A stretch of DNA of 64,000 nt from Shewanella sp. Choline-02u-19 (GCF_002836205.1 NZ_PJBE01000013.1:2294001-2358000), one strand, 5' to 3'. Counted from the first letter of the stretch, positions 35,585 through 45,007 are shown. The notes: a model not told the origin generated them from the letters alone. Numbers and translations are program-made.

Positions 35585-35620
35585 TTAGTTTCCTCTTTAA
35601 AGGAGATGACATCCAAATGA

Positions 35621-35650
35621 TCTCTTCATGCGGGATTCAGCATGAAGAGA
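35621..35650 (-). terminator. hairpin between the PEBP-family and AraC genes
   Basis: TCTCTTCATG and CATGAAGAGA form a perfect 10-bp stem with a 10-base loop. It follows the PEBP gene by about 57 bp on the minus strand and precedes the AraC start by 36 bp. The U-run is poor; it could also be an operator or an attenuator for the regulator. Confidence 0.5.
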
Positions 35651-35707
35651 AGTGACTAAATAATAGGGTAATAAACTCAGCAATTACTCTATTATAATGA
35701 ACAGGTA

Positions 35708-36235
35708 TTAACGAACGTAAGTTGCAGTGAGTACAGCTTTGTCTAACGCCATCTTGTTGAGGGTAAAGCCGACAATAGCAGGAGAGATATCAGCGGGTAA
35801 TTCGAGTTTAGCCTCAGGCAGTGCCCATACTGTAAACTGATACCGATGCATTCCATCCCCTTTCGGTGGGCAAGCTCCCCCAAACCCAGGTTTACCGTAA
35901 TCAATTCTGGTCTCTAAACCGGTTTTTAAATTACCTGATGCCCCTTGTGGCAGTGATAACGTACTTGCAGGCAGATTAAGTACCGTCCAATGCCACCAAC
36001 CACTTCCTGTAGGCGCGTCAGGATCAAACACCGTAATCGCAAAACTCTTAGTCTCCTTGGGGGCATCACTCCAAGATAATTGTGGCGAGACGTTGCCTCC
36101 ATTACAGCCCATACCTTGGTATTCAAACTTCTTCGGCATTAGCTGCCCTTCTTTGATATCTGTACTACTAATTTCTAATGCAAAGCTCTGAGCAGAGAAG
36201 GCTATTAAAGCGATAGATAAACTTAGGCGTTTCAT
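35708..36235 (-). CDS. YbhB/YbcL family protein (PEBP, Raf kinase inhibitor-like), exported
   Basis: 175 residues. Signal peptide MKRLSLSIALIAFSAQSFA, so the mature protein is periplasmic. The phosphatidylethanolamine-binding fold signatures DPDAPTGSGWWHW (about residues 71-83) and GKPGFGGACPPKGDGMHRY are intact; they form the anion-binding pocket. Bacterial members have no settled function. AGGAGA lies before the ATG. A single-gene unit. Confidence 0.92.
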   Translation of the reverse strand: MKRLSLSIALIAFSAQSFALEISSTDIKEGQLMPKKFEYQGMGCNGGNVSPQLSWSDAPKETKSFAITVFDPDAPTGSGWWHWTVLNLPASTLSLPQGASGNLKTGLETRIDYGKPGFGGACPPKGDGMHRYQFTVWALPEAKLELPADISPAIVGFTLNKMALDKAVLTATYVR

Positions 36236-36542
36236 CGTTATCTCCTAGATAAGATGGTGAGTGTATGACCATCTTACCGAATGAAAAACTAAATAATAAA
36301 CAATAACTATCACTTATGGTTTTTAAAAGCGTGTAAATGCAAGTTTAAGTCATAAGATACCGATATAGCTAATGACGGTGAAGTATTCATAATTAAAAAA
36401 ACGAATTCCTATCAAAGTCATCATTACACTAGGATGTTAACCATTTTCAAACCTTTAGAGGATCTCTATATTCATCTAAAAATCAAAAGTACGCTAGCCT
36501 CGTAGCCCTCAACACAATCACCAACAGCCAGCTAAATATCAA
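36236..36542. other. intergenic region, nothing recognised
   Basis: About 300 AT-rich bases between the nitroreductase gene and the PEBP-family gene, both on the minus strand. It presumably holds the promoter of the latter. No hairpin or known site seen. Confidence 0.3.
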
Positions 36543-37265
36543 TTACTTAGAAAGAAACCCTTGTTTATTAATCGCACTTAGCATGAAGGGTCTCGCCTCT
36601 TTGTTCAGGGTTTCCGTTATTTGATCTGACCATGAAACCTGTTTGTTATTGCTCGAGCGAGAGCCGTAATACTCTCTAATATGCTGGTCATATCGTGCTA
36701 AGACATCAAAATCTAATGCCTTATAACTGTCTTGATGCACCACTATCGATTGCGGTAAACGCGGCTTAGACTCTGGTGCTTTAGCAGCATAGCCTAAACA
36801 CAGTCCAAATAACGGCATCACATGCTTTGGAAGGTTTAACAGCTGTACCACTTTGTCAGGGTTATTACGGATACCACCAATAAAAACGCCACCGAGGCCA
36901 AGTGATTGCGCTGCCAACAATGCGTTTTGCCCCATCAAAGCAGTATCGATTGCTCCGATAAGTGTTTGCTCACAAAAGCCCAGTTGCGCTTGCGGGTTTA
37001 TCTGCTGATGACGATTAAAATCAGCGCAAAAGACAAAGAACTCTGCCGCGCTAGCAACATAAGGTTGGCCACCAGCGTATTCAACCAACTTGTCTCTCGA
37101 TGCTTTAGCGGTAACCCGAATAATACTGGTGCATTGAATAAAACTTGAGGTCGATGCTGCGATAGCACAATTTAAAATCTGTTCCAGTTTATCGGCTTCA
37201 ATCGCTTGCTCGGTAAAGTGCCGTATAGAGCGGTGTTGTAATATGGTATCTATCGTTGAGTTCAT
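36543..37265 (-). CDS. NfsA-type NADPH nitroreductase (FMN)
   Basis: 240 residues from MNSTIDTILQHRSIRHFTEQ, the length and N-terminus of NfsA. Six codons upstream another ATG is open, but this one has AAGTGAAG before it and matches the family. FMN-binding residues lie in HRSIRHF, in SSFIQCTS, and in LGLGGVFIGGIRNNP. NfsA-type enzymes reduce nitroaromatics, quinones and chromate, and are often under oxidative-stress control. The C-terminal GSRSSNNKQVSWSDQITE is also typical. Stands alone. Confidence 0.88.
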   Translation of the reverse strand: MNSTIDTILQHRSIRHFTEQAIEADKLEQILNCAIAASTSSFIQCTSIIRVTAKASRDKLVEYAGGQPYVASAAEFFVFCADFNRHQQINPQAQLGFCEQTLIGAIDTALMGQNALLAAQSLGLGGVFIGGIRNNPDKVVQLLNLPKHVMPLFGLCLGYAAKAPESKPRLPQSIVVHQDSYKALDFDVLARYDQHIREYYGSRSSNNKQVSWSDQITETLNKEARPFMLSAINKQGFLSK

Positions 37266-37618
37266 AGTCGCTTCACTTTTCATTACGTTACCACTAGCCT
37301 ACTGGTCCTTTACGTTATGAGCAATTGAAAATAAGCAGTGACGTAGATTCAGCCTGCAACATTAAATCTAAACAATAGAAAATATTAAAAATCTTCAGAA
37401 TCAACCATATTGGCAACAACTCTACCATTAGCTTAACCTATATTAATTGTACTTAATGTTATTGACCCTCTACCGCCATCAAGACTAGTTTGTATTGATA
37501 CGGCTAACTAATGACTTCGCATTACAGCATCAAGCCGGTGTGAATAGAAATAAAATATAGCTGTTACCTCCCCGAATCAATCGCCTGAAAGATGTACCTT
37601 AGTACAGGAGAAAGCCCT
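37266..37618. other. divergent intergenic region
   Basis: About 350 bases between the divergent nitroreductase and CBS-domain genes, where the promoters of both must lie. AT-rich; I see no clear operator. Confidence 0.3.
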
Positions 37619-38179
37619 ATGAGAAACCTAGATCTATATAGCACCGCATCTATCGACCACTTACTTTGGTCGACCGATGAAGATAAAACGCAGCTAAACT
37701 CGCCAGCATTGAGTATTTTTACCGACTTTAACCATTCTCAACCTATGGTCATCGACGCAGCAACAAGCGCAATAGACACTTCAAATGTAATGGATAAGAC
37801 GCATGCATTTATGCGGTTAGTGGTCGACAAAGATAATCAATTCCTCGGCGTGATAACTAAGCATGAGCTACTCCACCGTAAAATGGTAAAGCTAGCCAAC
37901 AAGTTTGCTTGCAGTATTGAGGAGTTATTAGTGACCGATATGATGATCGCTAGAGATCAATTATCGGCACTGGATTACCAGCAACTATCAACGGCAAACG
38001 TCAGTGATGTTGTGCGATCCTTACAAGAGAATGGCTTACATCACATGCTAGTCATTGACCACGAGCAACATCATATTCGAGGATTAATCGCATCAAATGA
38101 TGTTGCACGCAAACTTAAAATCCCCATTAATATCGAATTACCACCTTCGTTTATGCATATTTTTAAAACCGCTATTTAG
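37619..38179 (+). CDS. CBS domain protein
   Basis: 186 residues from MRNLDLYSTASID, with CAGGAG nine bases ahead; an open ATG nine codons upstream has no site. Two CBS motifs pair into one Bateman module: residues about 50-95 (FMRLVVDKDNQFLGVITKHE) and 125-170 (HHMLVIDHEQHHIRGLIASN). Such modules bind adenine nucleotides and regulate a partner domain; here none is attached. The role is unknown. Confidence 0.85.
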   Translation: MRNLDLYSTASIDHLLWSTDEDKTQLNSPALSIFTDFNHSQPMVIDAATSAIDTSNVMDKTHAFMRLVVDKDNQFLGVITKHELLHRKMVKLANKFACSIEELLVTDMMIARDQLSALDYQQLSTANVSDVVRSLQENGLHHMLVIDHEQHHIRGLIASNDVARKLKIPINIELPPSFMHIFKTAI

Positions 38180-38213
38180 CTTAGCGACGAATGAGTTTCT
38201 CATCGATTTAGCT

Positions 38214-38239
38214 AGCCACCCTTTGGGGTGGCTGTTTTT
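38214..38239 (+). terminator. terminator of the CBS protein gene
   Basis: AGCCACCC, loop TTTG, GGGTGGCT, then GTTTTTG: an 8-bp GC-rich stem with T-run, 34 bp after the stop. Confidence 0.88.
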
Positions 38240-38340
38240 GTATTAAACTGTAGCATTCGAAATAGAAAAAGCATCCTCAGTACTTGCTGCTAATCATTAG
38301 AATGTCATTACTCATCCGTAAGAGACCATGGCTTTTCTCC

Positions 38341-38826
38341 TTAATCTTCTAGCGAGAAATATATTTTAGAAACCATAAACTCTGCAATTAAGATCCCAAA
38401 TACAAGTGCAAAGAATGCCACGATTCCATCCGCAGGACCTGTAAACTGAATGCTGTCTCCAAAGACCAAGTTAATGGCTTCTAGCATTATAAATTTAGAA
38501 CCAAATAAAATAGCCCAAGTAGTAAAAGCTCGGTAAAACTTCGGTGCCCGACCCGGTTTAGTCTTAAAATATTCAGCAATCGCATGTTCTGCCGCAATTG
38601 TTAGCTTCAATAATAGCTGTAATAAAATAGCCACTAATAGCGAAATAGAAAAAGACTCTAGCGTGATGTATTCCCAAAACTCATTGAATAAATTAAGCAC
38701 CGTGAGATCCACTAACACAGCCAACGTATAACCAACAAATAAACGCTGCGGCGTATTAAAACCGTATTCTTTTATCGGGGTGGCCAACGTCGGCTTAGTC
38801 TTTATTGGCACTGTTTGTTGGGTCAT
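38341..38826 (-). CDS. conserved membrane protein, function unknown
   Basis: 161 residues with GAGG before the ATG. Four membrane segments are visible, near residues 30-47, 57-75, 98-118 and 132-152. A polar, positively charged loop (YFKTKPGRAPKFYR) lies between the second and third. The N-terminal 25 residues are soluble and rich in Thr and Lys. No known domain is recognised. It is convergent with the CBS gene and divergent from the AraC gene that follows. Confidence 0.7.
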   Translation of the reverse strand: MTQQTVPIKTKPTLATPIKEYGFNTPQRLFVGYTLAVLVDLTVLNLFNEFWEYITLESFSISLLVAILLQLLLKLTIAAEHAIAEYFKTKPGRAPKFYRAFTTWAILFGSKFIMLEAINLVFGDSIQFTGPADGIVAFFALVFGILIAEFMVSKIYFSLED

Positions 38827-39021
38827 TTATCAGCCTCGCTCATTTAGTTAATGAATTTTTTGCTACTTTTATAAGCTAACACCAACTCACCACATTTCAA
38901 GATAATTAGACAAACCTCAGCCATAACGCCTACGATATAGAACGAGAAAGTTAACCTATGCAGGATATTGACTACTGTAATAGAAAGACTAACCTGATCA
39001 TTAAAAATGAAGGGCTTAAAA

Positions 39022-40029
39022 ATGAAAAAAGTAACGCCCATCGTTCCTTTGATTAAATCTCAATATGCGATCGCTTTCGTCGACATACTCAAACAGATAG
39101 ATAGTGATATCTATCCCACCATCGCAAAAGCCCAACTTCCAGAAAACATCCTAGAGCCTGATCACGACTATGTACCGCAACTGCCACTGATTAATCTACT
39201 GCGTATTATCGGTGAAAAGGCAGGCCCAGATAGATACAGCCAACTCATATGGCAAGTATGCCGACAAGTACTTGTTCCTAGTTATGCTGAAAAACTCAAA
39301 TACGCTAAAACTCTTGAGCAGGCTATCGAAGAGTTCTCGGTATTTTTTAATCAAGAATCAACCCACTCAACGGTCAAGTTGCGGCACTTAGTCGGTCGGC
39401 ATTGGTTAATTAGAGAGCATAACTTTAATATAGAGAAGCTCTTGGATTTCAGAGAGCTGTTCATCCTAACCTTTATGATTGAGCTCATTCGTAACTTAAC
39501 CAAGCGAGAGTGGTCTCCAGCCGAGATAGTGCTAACCTCTGATAATGCTGATGAACTAAAAAAGTCATTACTCGTTGAAGATTCAATTTTTTATGTCAAT
39601 CGCAGTGTTATTGCTATCTCCTTAACCTCAGCAGAACTCGCACAGCCAATATCGCTAAAATTAGGCTGGCATGAAGCTAAACCCAGTGAGCCACGCAGGC
39701 CAACTCAGTTTGTTGACTCATTAAAGCAAGCGCTCAAACCTTATTTGGGTTTAGGTAGGCTCTCCATTGAGTCTGCCGCCGACATATTGGGCATGAACGT
39801 CAGAACACTTCAGCGCCGTTTAAAAGCAGAAAAAGCCAGTTATTCAAACATCGTCGAGAACGTGTTGTTCACTCAGGCCTGTGAAATGATGACCGATGGC
39901 AATATTCCGATTACCCGCATAGCTTCTTCACTTGGTTACTCAGATCTAGCCCATTTTTCTCGAGCCTTTAAGCGGATAACAGGCCAATCCCCCCGCGCCT
40001 ATCGTAAGCAATTCCAGCAGCTCATTTAA
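39022..40029 (+). CDS. AraC family transcriptional regulator, OruR/ArgR-like
   Basis: 335 residues from MKKVTPIVPLIKSQ; an ATG five codons earlier is also open. The N-terminal 200 residues match the arabinose-binding-like domain of the AraC group that includes OruR and VirF-like regulators (YPTIAKAQLPENILEPDHDY, LINLLRIIGEKAG). The C-terminus holds two helix-turn-helices: SIESAADILGMNVRTLQRRL and ITRIASSLGYSDLAHFSRAF, then KRITGQSPRAYRKQF. The target may be the divergent membrane protein gene (38341-38826) or the LpxR-like gene downstream; neither is proven. Confidence 0.9.
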   Translation: MKKVTPIVPLIKSQYAIAFVDILKQIDSDIYPTIAKAQLPENILEPDHDYVPQLPLINLLRIIGEKAGPDRYSQLIWQVCRQVLVPSYAEKLKYAKTLEQAIEEFSVFFNQESTHSTVKLRHLVGRHWLIREHNFNIEKLLDFRELFILTFMIELIRNLTKREWSPAEIVLTSDNADELKKSLLVEDSIFYVNRSVIAISLTSAELAQPISLKLGWHEAKPSEPRRPTQFVDSLKQALKPYLGLGRLSIESAADILGMNVRTLQRRLKAEKASYSNIVENVLFTQACEMMTDGNIPITRIASSLGYSDLAHFSRAFKRITGQSPRAYRKQFQQLI

Positions 40030-40211
40030 GTCACTTATATAAATTGCTCACATGAGTAAGGCAGTAACTATAACCCTGCGGTTATGAGCGTAAGTTGACG
40101 GTAATAATACCAATATTGGATTAGTTGTCATTTTAGGGTTATGCTGCAAGCGTTATCTTTACTGTAGAACTTCGCCTGAAATCATGCATTGAATATAACG
40201 GGAACCTGCAA

Positions 40212-41210
40212 TTGAAGCCTCTACTTGCTTATAAATCACTAATTTCAATCGGCTGCGCCGCTGTGCTTGCAAGCGCTCCTTTATCCTCTTTAGCATCTCA
40301 ATGGCATGTTGGTTTAGATAACGATGTTGTGATTGGCGATGATGGGGATTACTCCAACGGTATTGCCATTAGCTGGCAAGCAACGCCTCAACATGACTTC
40401 TCTAACGCATCTTGGCCTTTTAACTGGCAGAGCCTATTACTTTTTCCACAACAGAGTAATACTAGCCAATGGGGCGCAAACCTATATCAACGTATGTGGA
40501 CGCCTATAGAGATAAAACATGACTTTGAGCAACCTTTTGACCGCCCTTATGCTGGGCTGTTAGAGCTTGAGAGCTTCAGCGGAATCTATGGCGATGATTT
40601 CGCACAAAAGAACTGGTTTGCAGTCGGTGTTATGGGCCCAGCCTCTGGCGCAGAAGCGACTCAGGAGTTGGTGCATAAGCTCACCTCATCTACCGCGCCA
40701 CTAGGCTGGCAGTATCAAATCGAAACGGAAATGACGTTTCAGTTTGCCTATGAAGCAGACATGCTATTGCTACGGCAGCAGGCTTTTGAAGACAGCCAAT
40801 GGGAACTTAGTGGTCACAGTTATACACAATTAGGTAATTTCCGTACCGAATCAAATCTAGGCTTAACCTTACGCTGGGGAGATGACTTGAACCAGTCTTT
40901 CGGGCAGATCAGCAGCCATGCTGGACACTACGGTCAATACAGTGTTTCAGCCAGAGAAGGTGGCAGCTGGACCGTTTTTGCAAGAGCACAAGCGGGTTAC
41001 CGTCTGAATGACTTGAGTATCGAAGGCGATTTGCCTTATGACTCCTATATTCAAATGAAACATCAGCAAGCGAGCGCGAGCACCGGCGTTATCTGGGCCT
41101 TTCCCGGCTGGTCAGTTAGCTGGAGTTTTGATTTATATAGCAAAGAATATGAATCGGACCCACAAGACTGGCATGGTTACGGCGTGATCAGTTATAGCTG
41201 GCTGATGTAA
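40212..41210 (+). CDS. LpxR-like lipid A 3'-O-deacylase family protein (DUF2219)
   Basis: 332 residues. Signal peptide ending near SLASQ. Then an outer-membrane barrel of the DUF2219/LpxR family: LDNDVV at the mature start (the Asn-Asp pair of the LpxR active site), GDYSNGIAISW, FDRPYAGLLELE, VGVMGPASG, and QELVHKL with the expected active-site histidine. LpxR removes the 3'-acyloxyacyl chain of lipid A. Translation seems to start at TTG, with a weak GGGAA site; no in-frame ATG lies near. The activity is inferred from the family. Confidence 0.8.
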   Translation: MKPLLAYKSLISIGCAAVLASAPLSSLASQWHVGLDNDVVIGDDGDYSNGIAISWQATPQHDFSNASWPFNWQSLLLFPQQSNTSQWGANLYQRMWTPIEIKHDFEQPFDRPYAGLLELESFSGIYGDDFAQKNWFAVGVMGPASGAEATQELVHKLTSSTAPLGWQYQIETEMTFQFAYEADMLLLRQQAFEDSQWELSGHSYTQLGNFRTESNLGLTLRWGDDLNQSFGQISSHAGHYGQYSVSAREGGSWTVFARAQAGYRLNDLSIEGDLPYDSYIQMKHQQASASTGVIWAFPGWSVSWSFDLYSKEYESDPQDWHGYGVISYSWLM

Positions 41211-41228
41211 CGCCTATATGTGCGATAA

Positions 41229-41256
41229 AAAGTGGCCAGGTTAACCCGGCCACTTT
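41229..41256. terminator. bidirectional hairpin between convergent genes
   Basis: AAAGTGGCC and GGCCACTTT with an inner GGTT/AACC pairing make one long stem with a single A-C mismatch. It lies between the convergent LpxR-like and symporter genes and can serve both. Confidence 0.75.
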
Positions 41257-41288
41257 CGACAATCCATATCACAGCTTAACGCTGTTCA

Positions 41289-43520
41289 TTATTTATCGGC
41301 CTCAACCCAATGCAATACATCCTTAATGACTGACCAACGGGCTGTTTGGGGTTTAGCGTTTTCACCCAAAATCCAATAGTTGTAGAGAGTATCGACATAA
41401 CCGGATGATTTTTGGATCTCAAGCCAACTATTGAGGAATGTTTGCAACGAAGCATTGTCTCTTGCGACCGCATACGATGCGGGGAATGACTTAATCTCTT
41501 CTCGATTATAAAGCGTGGTGTATTCTGGGTACAAAATAGTCCAGGTCTTACCCGCTTCAAGGCTGATCATTAACCCATCCCATGTTTTGCCATCATCTTC
41601 AAAGAACAAACGGTCAGATTGAATCATTTCAAACTCAAAGTTGGGAAACTTCTCTTCAAGCTGAGGAATAATAGAATAGCTGCCTACCGACGCTATTTTA
41701 ATCGTGCCCGCCTGGCGCAACATTTTATCGGTTTTAAATTCATCGGCTCGATGATCTTTCACCACAAATGAGTAATGAAGATTTAGCACTGGAGTGGTAA
41801 AACCGACGAACTCTATCCGCTTCGTGGTCATTTGCAGCCCTGAAATGGCAATATCGAACTGACCTTTATTTATGGCACTCAATACGTTACCAAAGGTATA
41901 AGGCACAAACGCAATTTTGACTTCCATTTCCGCCGCCAGCTTTTTCATTAATTCAACATCAAAACCGACGAGTTGATCTTGCGCATTATAAAAAGAAAAT
42001 GGGACTTGGATGGGGTTATATCCGACTCTTAATATGCCACTTTCTCTTATCGCTTCTAAGTCTCTTGGGCCCGTTGCTTGTGCCAATTCGTCCCATCTAA
42101 AGGCGGTGACCTGATCGGGAACCTTCTCTGCTGCGCTCATCTGAGCCACCACTTCATCCATGTTGTATTCAGTATTAACGATACTACTGAGTAGCCAGCT
42201 AGACGCTAATAAGCTGACGCCGAATACCACTGGTGTTAATGCGCTATACATAATTAATCTTGCCATGCTGACTTTTGCAATGCCGACCAGCATCGCGGTA
42301 CCACCCACGGCAAGAATGAATATATTCATCGCCGCTAGCAAAGAGGTAAAGCGGCTAGTAAATAAGCTCGACACCATATAAAGCTGAAATAGATCCGATG
42401 ACAGCTCAAGTGAATCGAGCAGCATTGGAATGGTTAAATATACACTACCAAATAGACTAATTAGGCCATTTATCGACATAGGTACATAAGTTAAAAAATC
42501 AATATCTTCACCTGAAAACCAAGCGGCAAACAGCACAAAAACAATGGTCAATAACTTACCCAGATTAGGAAAACTAAAGACTACAGGGATAATAATATTG
42601 GCATAGTCATCTGTTTGTTGATTACCAATATTATATTTATGAAACAATTCCTTAGTTCGCTGGATAAGCAGTGGGATAACAATAAAAATATTACCTGCAG
42701 CGAAAGCGGTAATCATGGCATCTTTGGCAATGCCAGTAATGTCTCGGTACGAGAAAGGGGTAATCGTCGCTAAAATCGCTGGCAATACCCAATAGGTTAA
42801 AATTATTGTCATCACCACATGAGCCACAAAATACACTTGCAGCTTTTGAAACTCCTCAAAGTCCATGGTTCCTGCCGTGGCAGCAGTCATGGCAAAAATA
42901 CCAATCGGCATCAGTTTTACAATGCTTTGAGTGACCTTATTAAATGCCTCACCAAGCAGTTGCATTGGTCTCATCAAGGAATCTTTCTTGTCTATTGAGA
43001 TAAGCGCAATACCGGTTGCAACACAGAACAATACTATCGCAGGGATATAACTATTAGACAGCGAGAAAAACGGATTTGAGGGAATATAGATATCTAATAG
43101 GTTAATCGAATTTGGATCTTCTAGCGCTGTTAAACTGAAGAACTCACCCGCTTGCCAGTCAGGAAAAGTATATTTTATCAGGTACATGGTTAGTAAACCA
43201 AACAACCAGATCACCAACATCAGCTTACCCACTTTAACGCCCAGCGACTTTGCTTGGACCATGGTTAAACTGCCTAAACTGGAGATAAGTGAAACGATGA
43301 TATAGGGGATAATCGTCATTTGAAGCAGCTTGATAAACGCATCACCAATAACAGACATCCACGCAAGCATCTCACCAAAGAACAGCCCTGAAGCGATCCC
43401 GGCCGCAAATGACAGTAAAACCAATGTCGACATGCTCATCTTTTTTTTAGGTTTTTCTATCACCGATGTTGCGAGCTCGCTATCATCCTGTTTATCGGCT
43501 ACCGTTGTTTTATCGACCAT
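41289..43520 (-). CDS. dicarboxylate/amino acid symporter (SDF family) fused to a periplasmic solute-binding domain
   Basis: 743 residues in one frame. Residues about 28-450 are an SDF (DctA/GltP) sodium or proton symporter. Residues about 490-720 are a family-3 solute-binding domain (ILRVGYNPIQVPFSFYNAQ, LVGFDVELMKKLAAEM, GQFDIAISGLQMTTKR). A hydrophobic segment before the junction (LIMYSALTPVVFGVSLLASS) would place the binding domain in the periplasm. The transporter is divergent: the serine-rich motif of the re-entrant loop is replaced by AFAAGNIFIVIP, and the NMDGT motif is not seen. The N-terminus has a 27-residue charged tail. It lies 15 bp after the BshA-like gene. Confidence 0.88.
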   Translation of the reverse strand: MVDKTTVADKQDDSELATSVIEKPKKKMSMSTLVLLSFAAGIASGLFFGEMLAWMSVIGDAFIKLLQMTIIPYIIVSLISSLGSLTMVQAKSLGVKVGKLMLVIWLFGLLTMYLIKYTFPDWQAGEFFSLTALEDPNSINLLDIYIPSNPFFSLSNSYIPAIVLFCVATGIALISIDKKDSLMRPMQLLGEAFNKVTQSIVKLMPIGIFAMTAATAGTMDFEEFQKLQVYFVAHVVMTIILTYWVLPAILATITPFSYRDITGIAKDAMITAFAAGNIFIVIPLLIQRTKELFHKYNIGNQQTDDYANIIIPVVFSFPNLGKLLTIVFVLFAAWFSGEDIDFLTYVPMSINGLISLFGSVYLTIPMLLDSLELSSDLFQLYMVSSLFTSRFTSLLAAMNIFILAVGGTAMLVGIAKVSMARLIMYSALTPVVFGVSLLASSWLLSSIVNTEYNMDEVVAQMSAAEKVPDQVTAFRWDELAQATGPRDLEAIRESGILRVGYNPIQVPFSFYNAQDQLVGFDVELMKKLAAEMEVKIAFVPYTFGNVLSAINKGQFDIAISGLQMTTKRIEFVGFTTPVLNLHYSFVVKDHRADEFKTDKMLRQAGTIKIASVGSYSIIPQLEEKFPNFEFEMIQSDRLFFEDDGKTWDGLMISLEAGKTWTILYPEYTTLYNREEIKSFPASYAVARDNASLQTFLNSWLEIQKSSGYVDTLYNYWILGENAKPQTARWSVIKDVLHWVEADK

Positions 43521-43535
43521 AATCAGCCTGTCCTT

Positions 43536-44699
43536 TTATTTGATGCTTACTTGAAGAGGCACAATGTCATCTTCAGCAATTGCGTCGTAATAGCATTCCA
43601 CGTATTGACCAATTTTTTGTGCAGGGCTAAATAATGCTCTTGCTCGACGGCGACCGGCTTGCCCCATCTCTTGCTGCTTATCAGGGTCGCTCAAGATCCC
43701 TTCCATTGCTTTCGCCATCCCTAATGCATCATCCGGATCAAACATAAAGCCGCTGACGCCTTCCTCTACGACTTCCGGGACCCCATCAACATTGCTGCTG
43801 ACGGTTGGTACTTCACAGGCCATCGCTTCAAGTAATACCATGCTAAATGACTCTCTATAGCTTGGTTGGATCATGCAATCAGCATTGGGGAGAAATGACT
43901 CCACATGCGTAACCGATCCCATGAAGGTGACGTGCTGCAAAATATCTAGTTTTTCACACTGCTCTTTAATCTTATCGATATAAGGCCCGCTTCCAAGTAG
44001 GACTAAACGAGCATTTACCTTTCTAAGTAGCAAGTAAAATGCCCTAACGACGGTATCGGTATTTTTAAGCGCCCTAAAATTAGAGACATGCATCACCACT
44101 TTTTCGTCATCCATTGCCATTTGTCGGCGGATATTAATGTCGGCACTTGTTGGGGTGAAAACGGCTAGATCAATGAAGTTATGAATCACTTCTATTGTTT
44201 TGTCTTTTTCAAAATGGCTATAAATATAGTTTCGTTGATAAACTGAAACCGTGGTCACTTTAGTGCTTTTATGAATACTAAATTTATTCAACGGGTAAAG
44301 TGGTTTGTCTTGACCAACAATAGTGACATCGGTGCCGTGAATAGTGGTGACGGTAGAAAATTTGTGGGTACTTATCTCACAGGCGAGATACGCACATAAC
44401 GAATGCGGGATTGAGTAGTGAGCATGAACAACATCCAGTTGATATTGCTCTGCAACTTCGACTATTTTTGCAGTTAAAGCAAAGGTATATAAAGGATCAG
44501 AAAAAAGCGGATAGTTAATAGCTTCGACAGAATGAAAAAACAATCGTTGAGAATCTTCAATCAGCTTGAATGGTCTGACACTGGAAATAAAATGAACTTC
44601 ATGGCCAAGCTTTGCCAAGCCAAGACCCAATTCCGTTGCAACTAAACCTGAGCCACCGATGCTGGGGTGGCACACAATCCCTATGCGCAATTTCGACAT
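43536..44699 (-). CDS. BshA-like family 4 glycosyltransferase
   Basis: 387 residues, GT-B fold. The N-terminal part matches BshA, N-acetylglucosaminyl-malate synthase of bacillithiol synthesis: CHPSIGGSGLVATELGLGLA, GHEVHFIS, YPLFSDPLYTFAL, HAHYSIPHSLCAYLA, and IHGTDVTIVG. The C-terminal sugar-nucleotide site has SYRESFSMVLLEAMACEVP with the glutamate pair. No BshB or BshC gene is nearby, so true bacillithiol synthesis is doubtful; the acceptor may differ. The symporter-fusion gene follows after 15 bp, so they form an operon. Confidence 0.82.
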   Translation of the reverse strand: MSKLRIGIVCHPSIGGSGLVATELGLGLAKLGHEVHFISSVRPFKLIEDSQRLFFHSVEAINYPLFSDPLYTFALTAKIVEVAEQYQLDVVHAHYSIPHSLCAYLACEISTHKFSTVTTIHGTDVTIVGQDKPLYPLNKFSIHKSTKVTTVSVYQRNYIYSHFEKDKTIEVIHNFIDLAVFTPTSADINIRRQMAMDDEKVVMHVSNFRALKNTDTVVRAFYLLLRKVNARLVLLGSGPYIDKIKEQCEKLDILQHVTFMGSVTHVESFLPNADCMIQPSYRESFSMVLLEAMACEVPTVSSNVDGVPEVVEEGVSGFMFDPDDALGMAKAMEGILSDPDKQQEMGQAGRRRARALFSPAQKIGQYVECYYDAIAEDDIVPLQVSIK

Positions 44700-44949
44700 A
44701 AATTTACTACCACCTAAACAATAGTTAATAAAATGTTACGTACCGATAAAACTTAGCATTGATATAGAGTTAAGCCAAGTAGTATGAAAAATATACGCCC
44801 TCTCTTCGACCATTATTCACATGAATCCGTAGATATTAGCCCCTTTTATCCCACCCGTAGCTGTCATCTCTATTTGCAAAATGCGAATAAGAGTTCTTAA
44901 AACAAAACCAAAAACACATAAAATGTTGATAAATAATGATTTTAATTAT
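44700..44949. other. divergent intergenic region before the LruC gene
   Basis: About 250 bases upstream of the sigma-54 promoter. It is long enough to hold enhancer sites for a sigma-54 activator, but none stands out by eye. Confidence 0.3.
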
Positions 44950-44964
44950 TGGCACGGCTTATGC
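44950..44964 (+). promoter_or_regulatory. sigma-54 promoter for the LruC gene
   Basis: TGGCACG-GCTT-ATGC matches the sigma-54 consensus TGGCACG-N4-TTGC with one mismatch. GG (44951-44952) and GC (44963-44964) stand exactly ten bases apart. Transcription would start near 44975, some 33 bases before the ATG. Confidence 0.75.
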
Positions 44965-45007
44965 TCTATTCAATTTACTTTGATAACGTTACAGCGAGAG
45001 AAGCATT

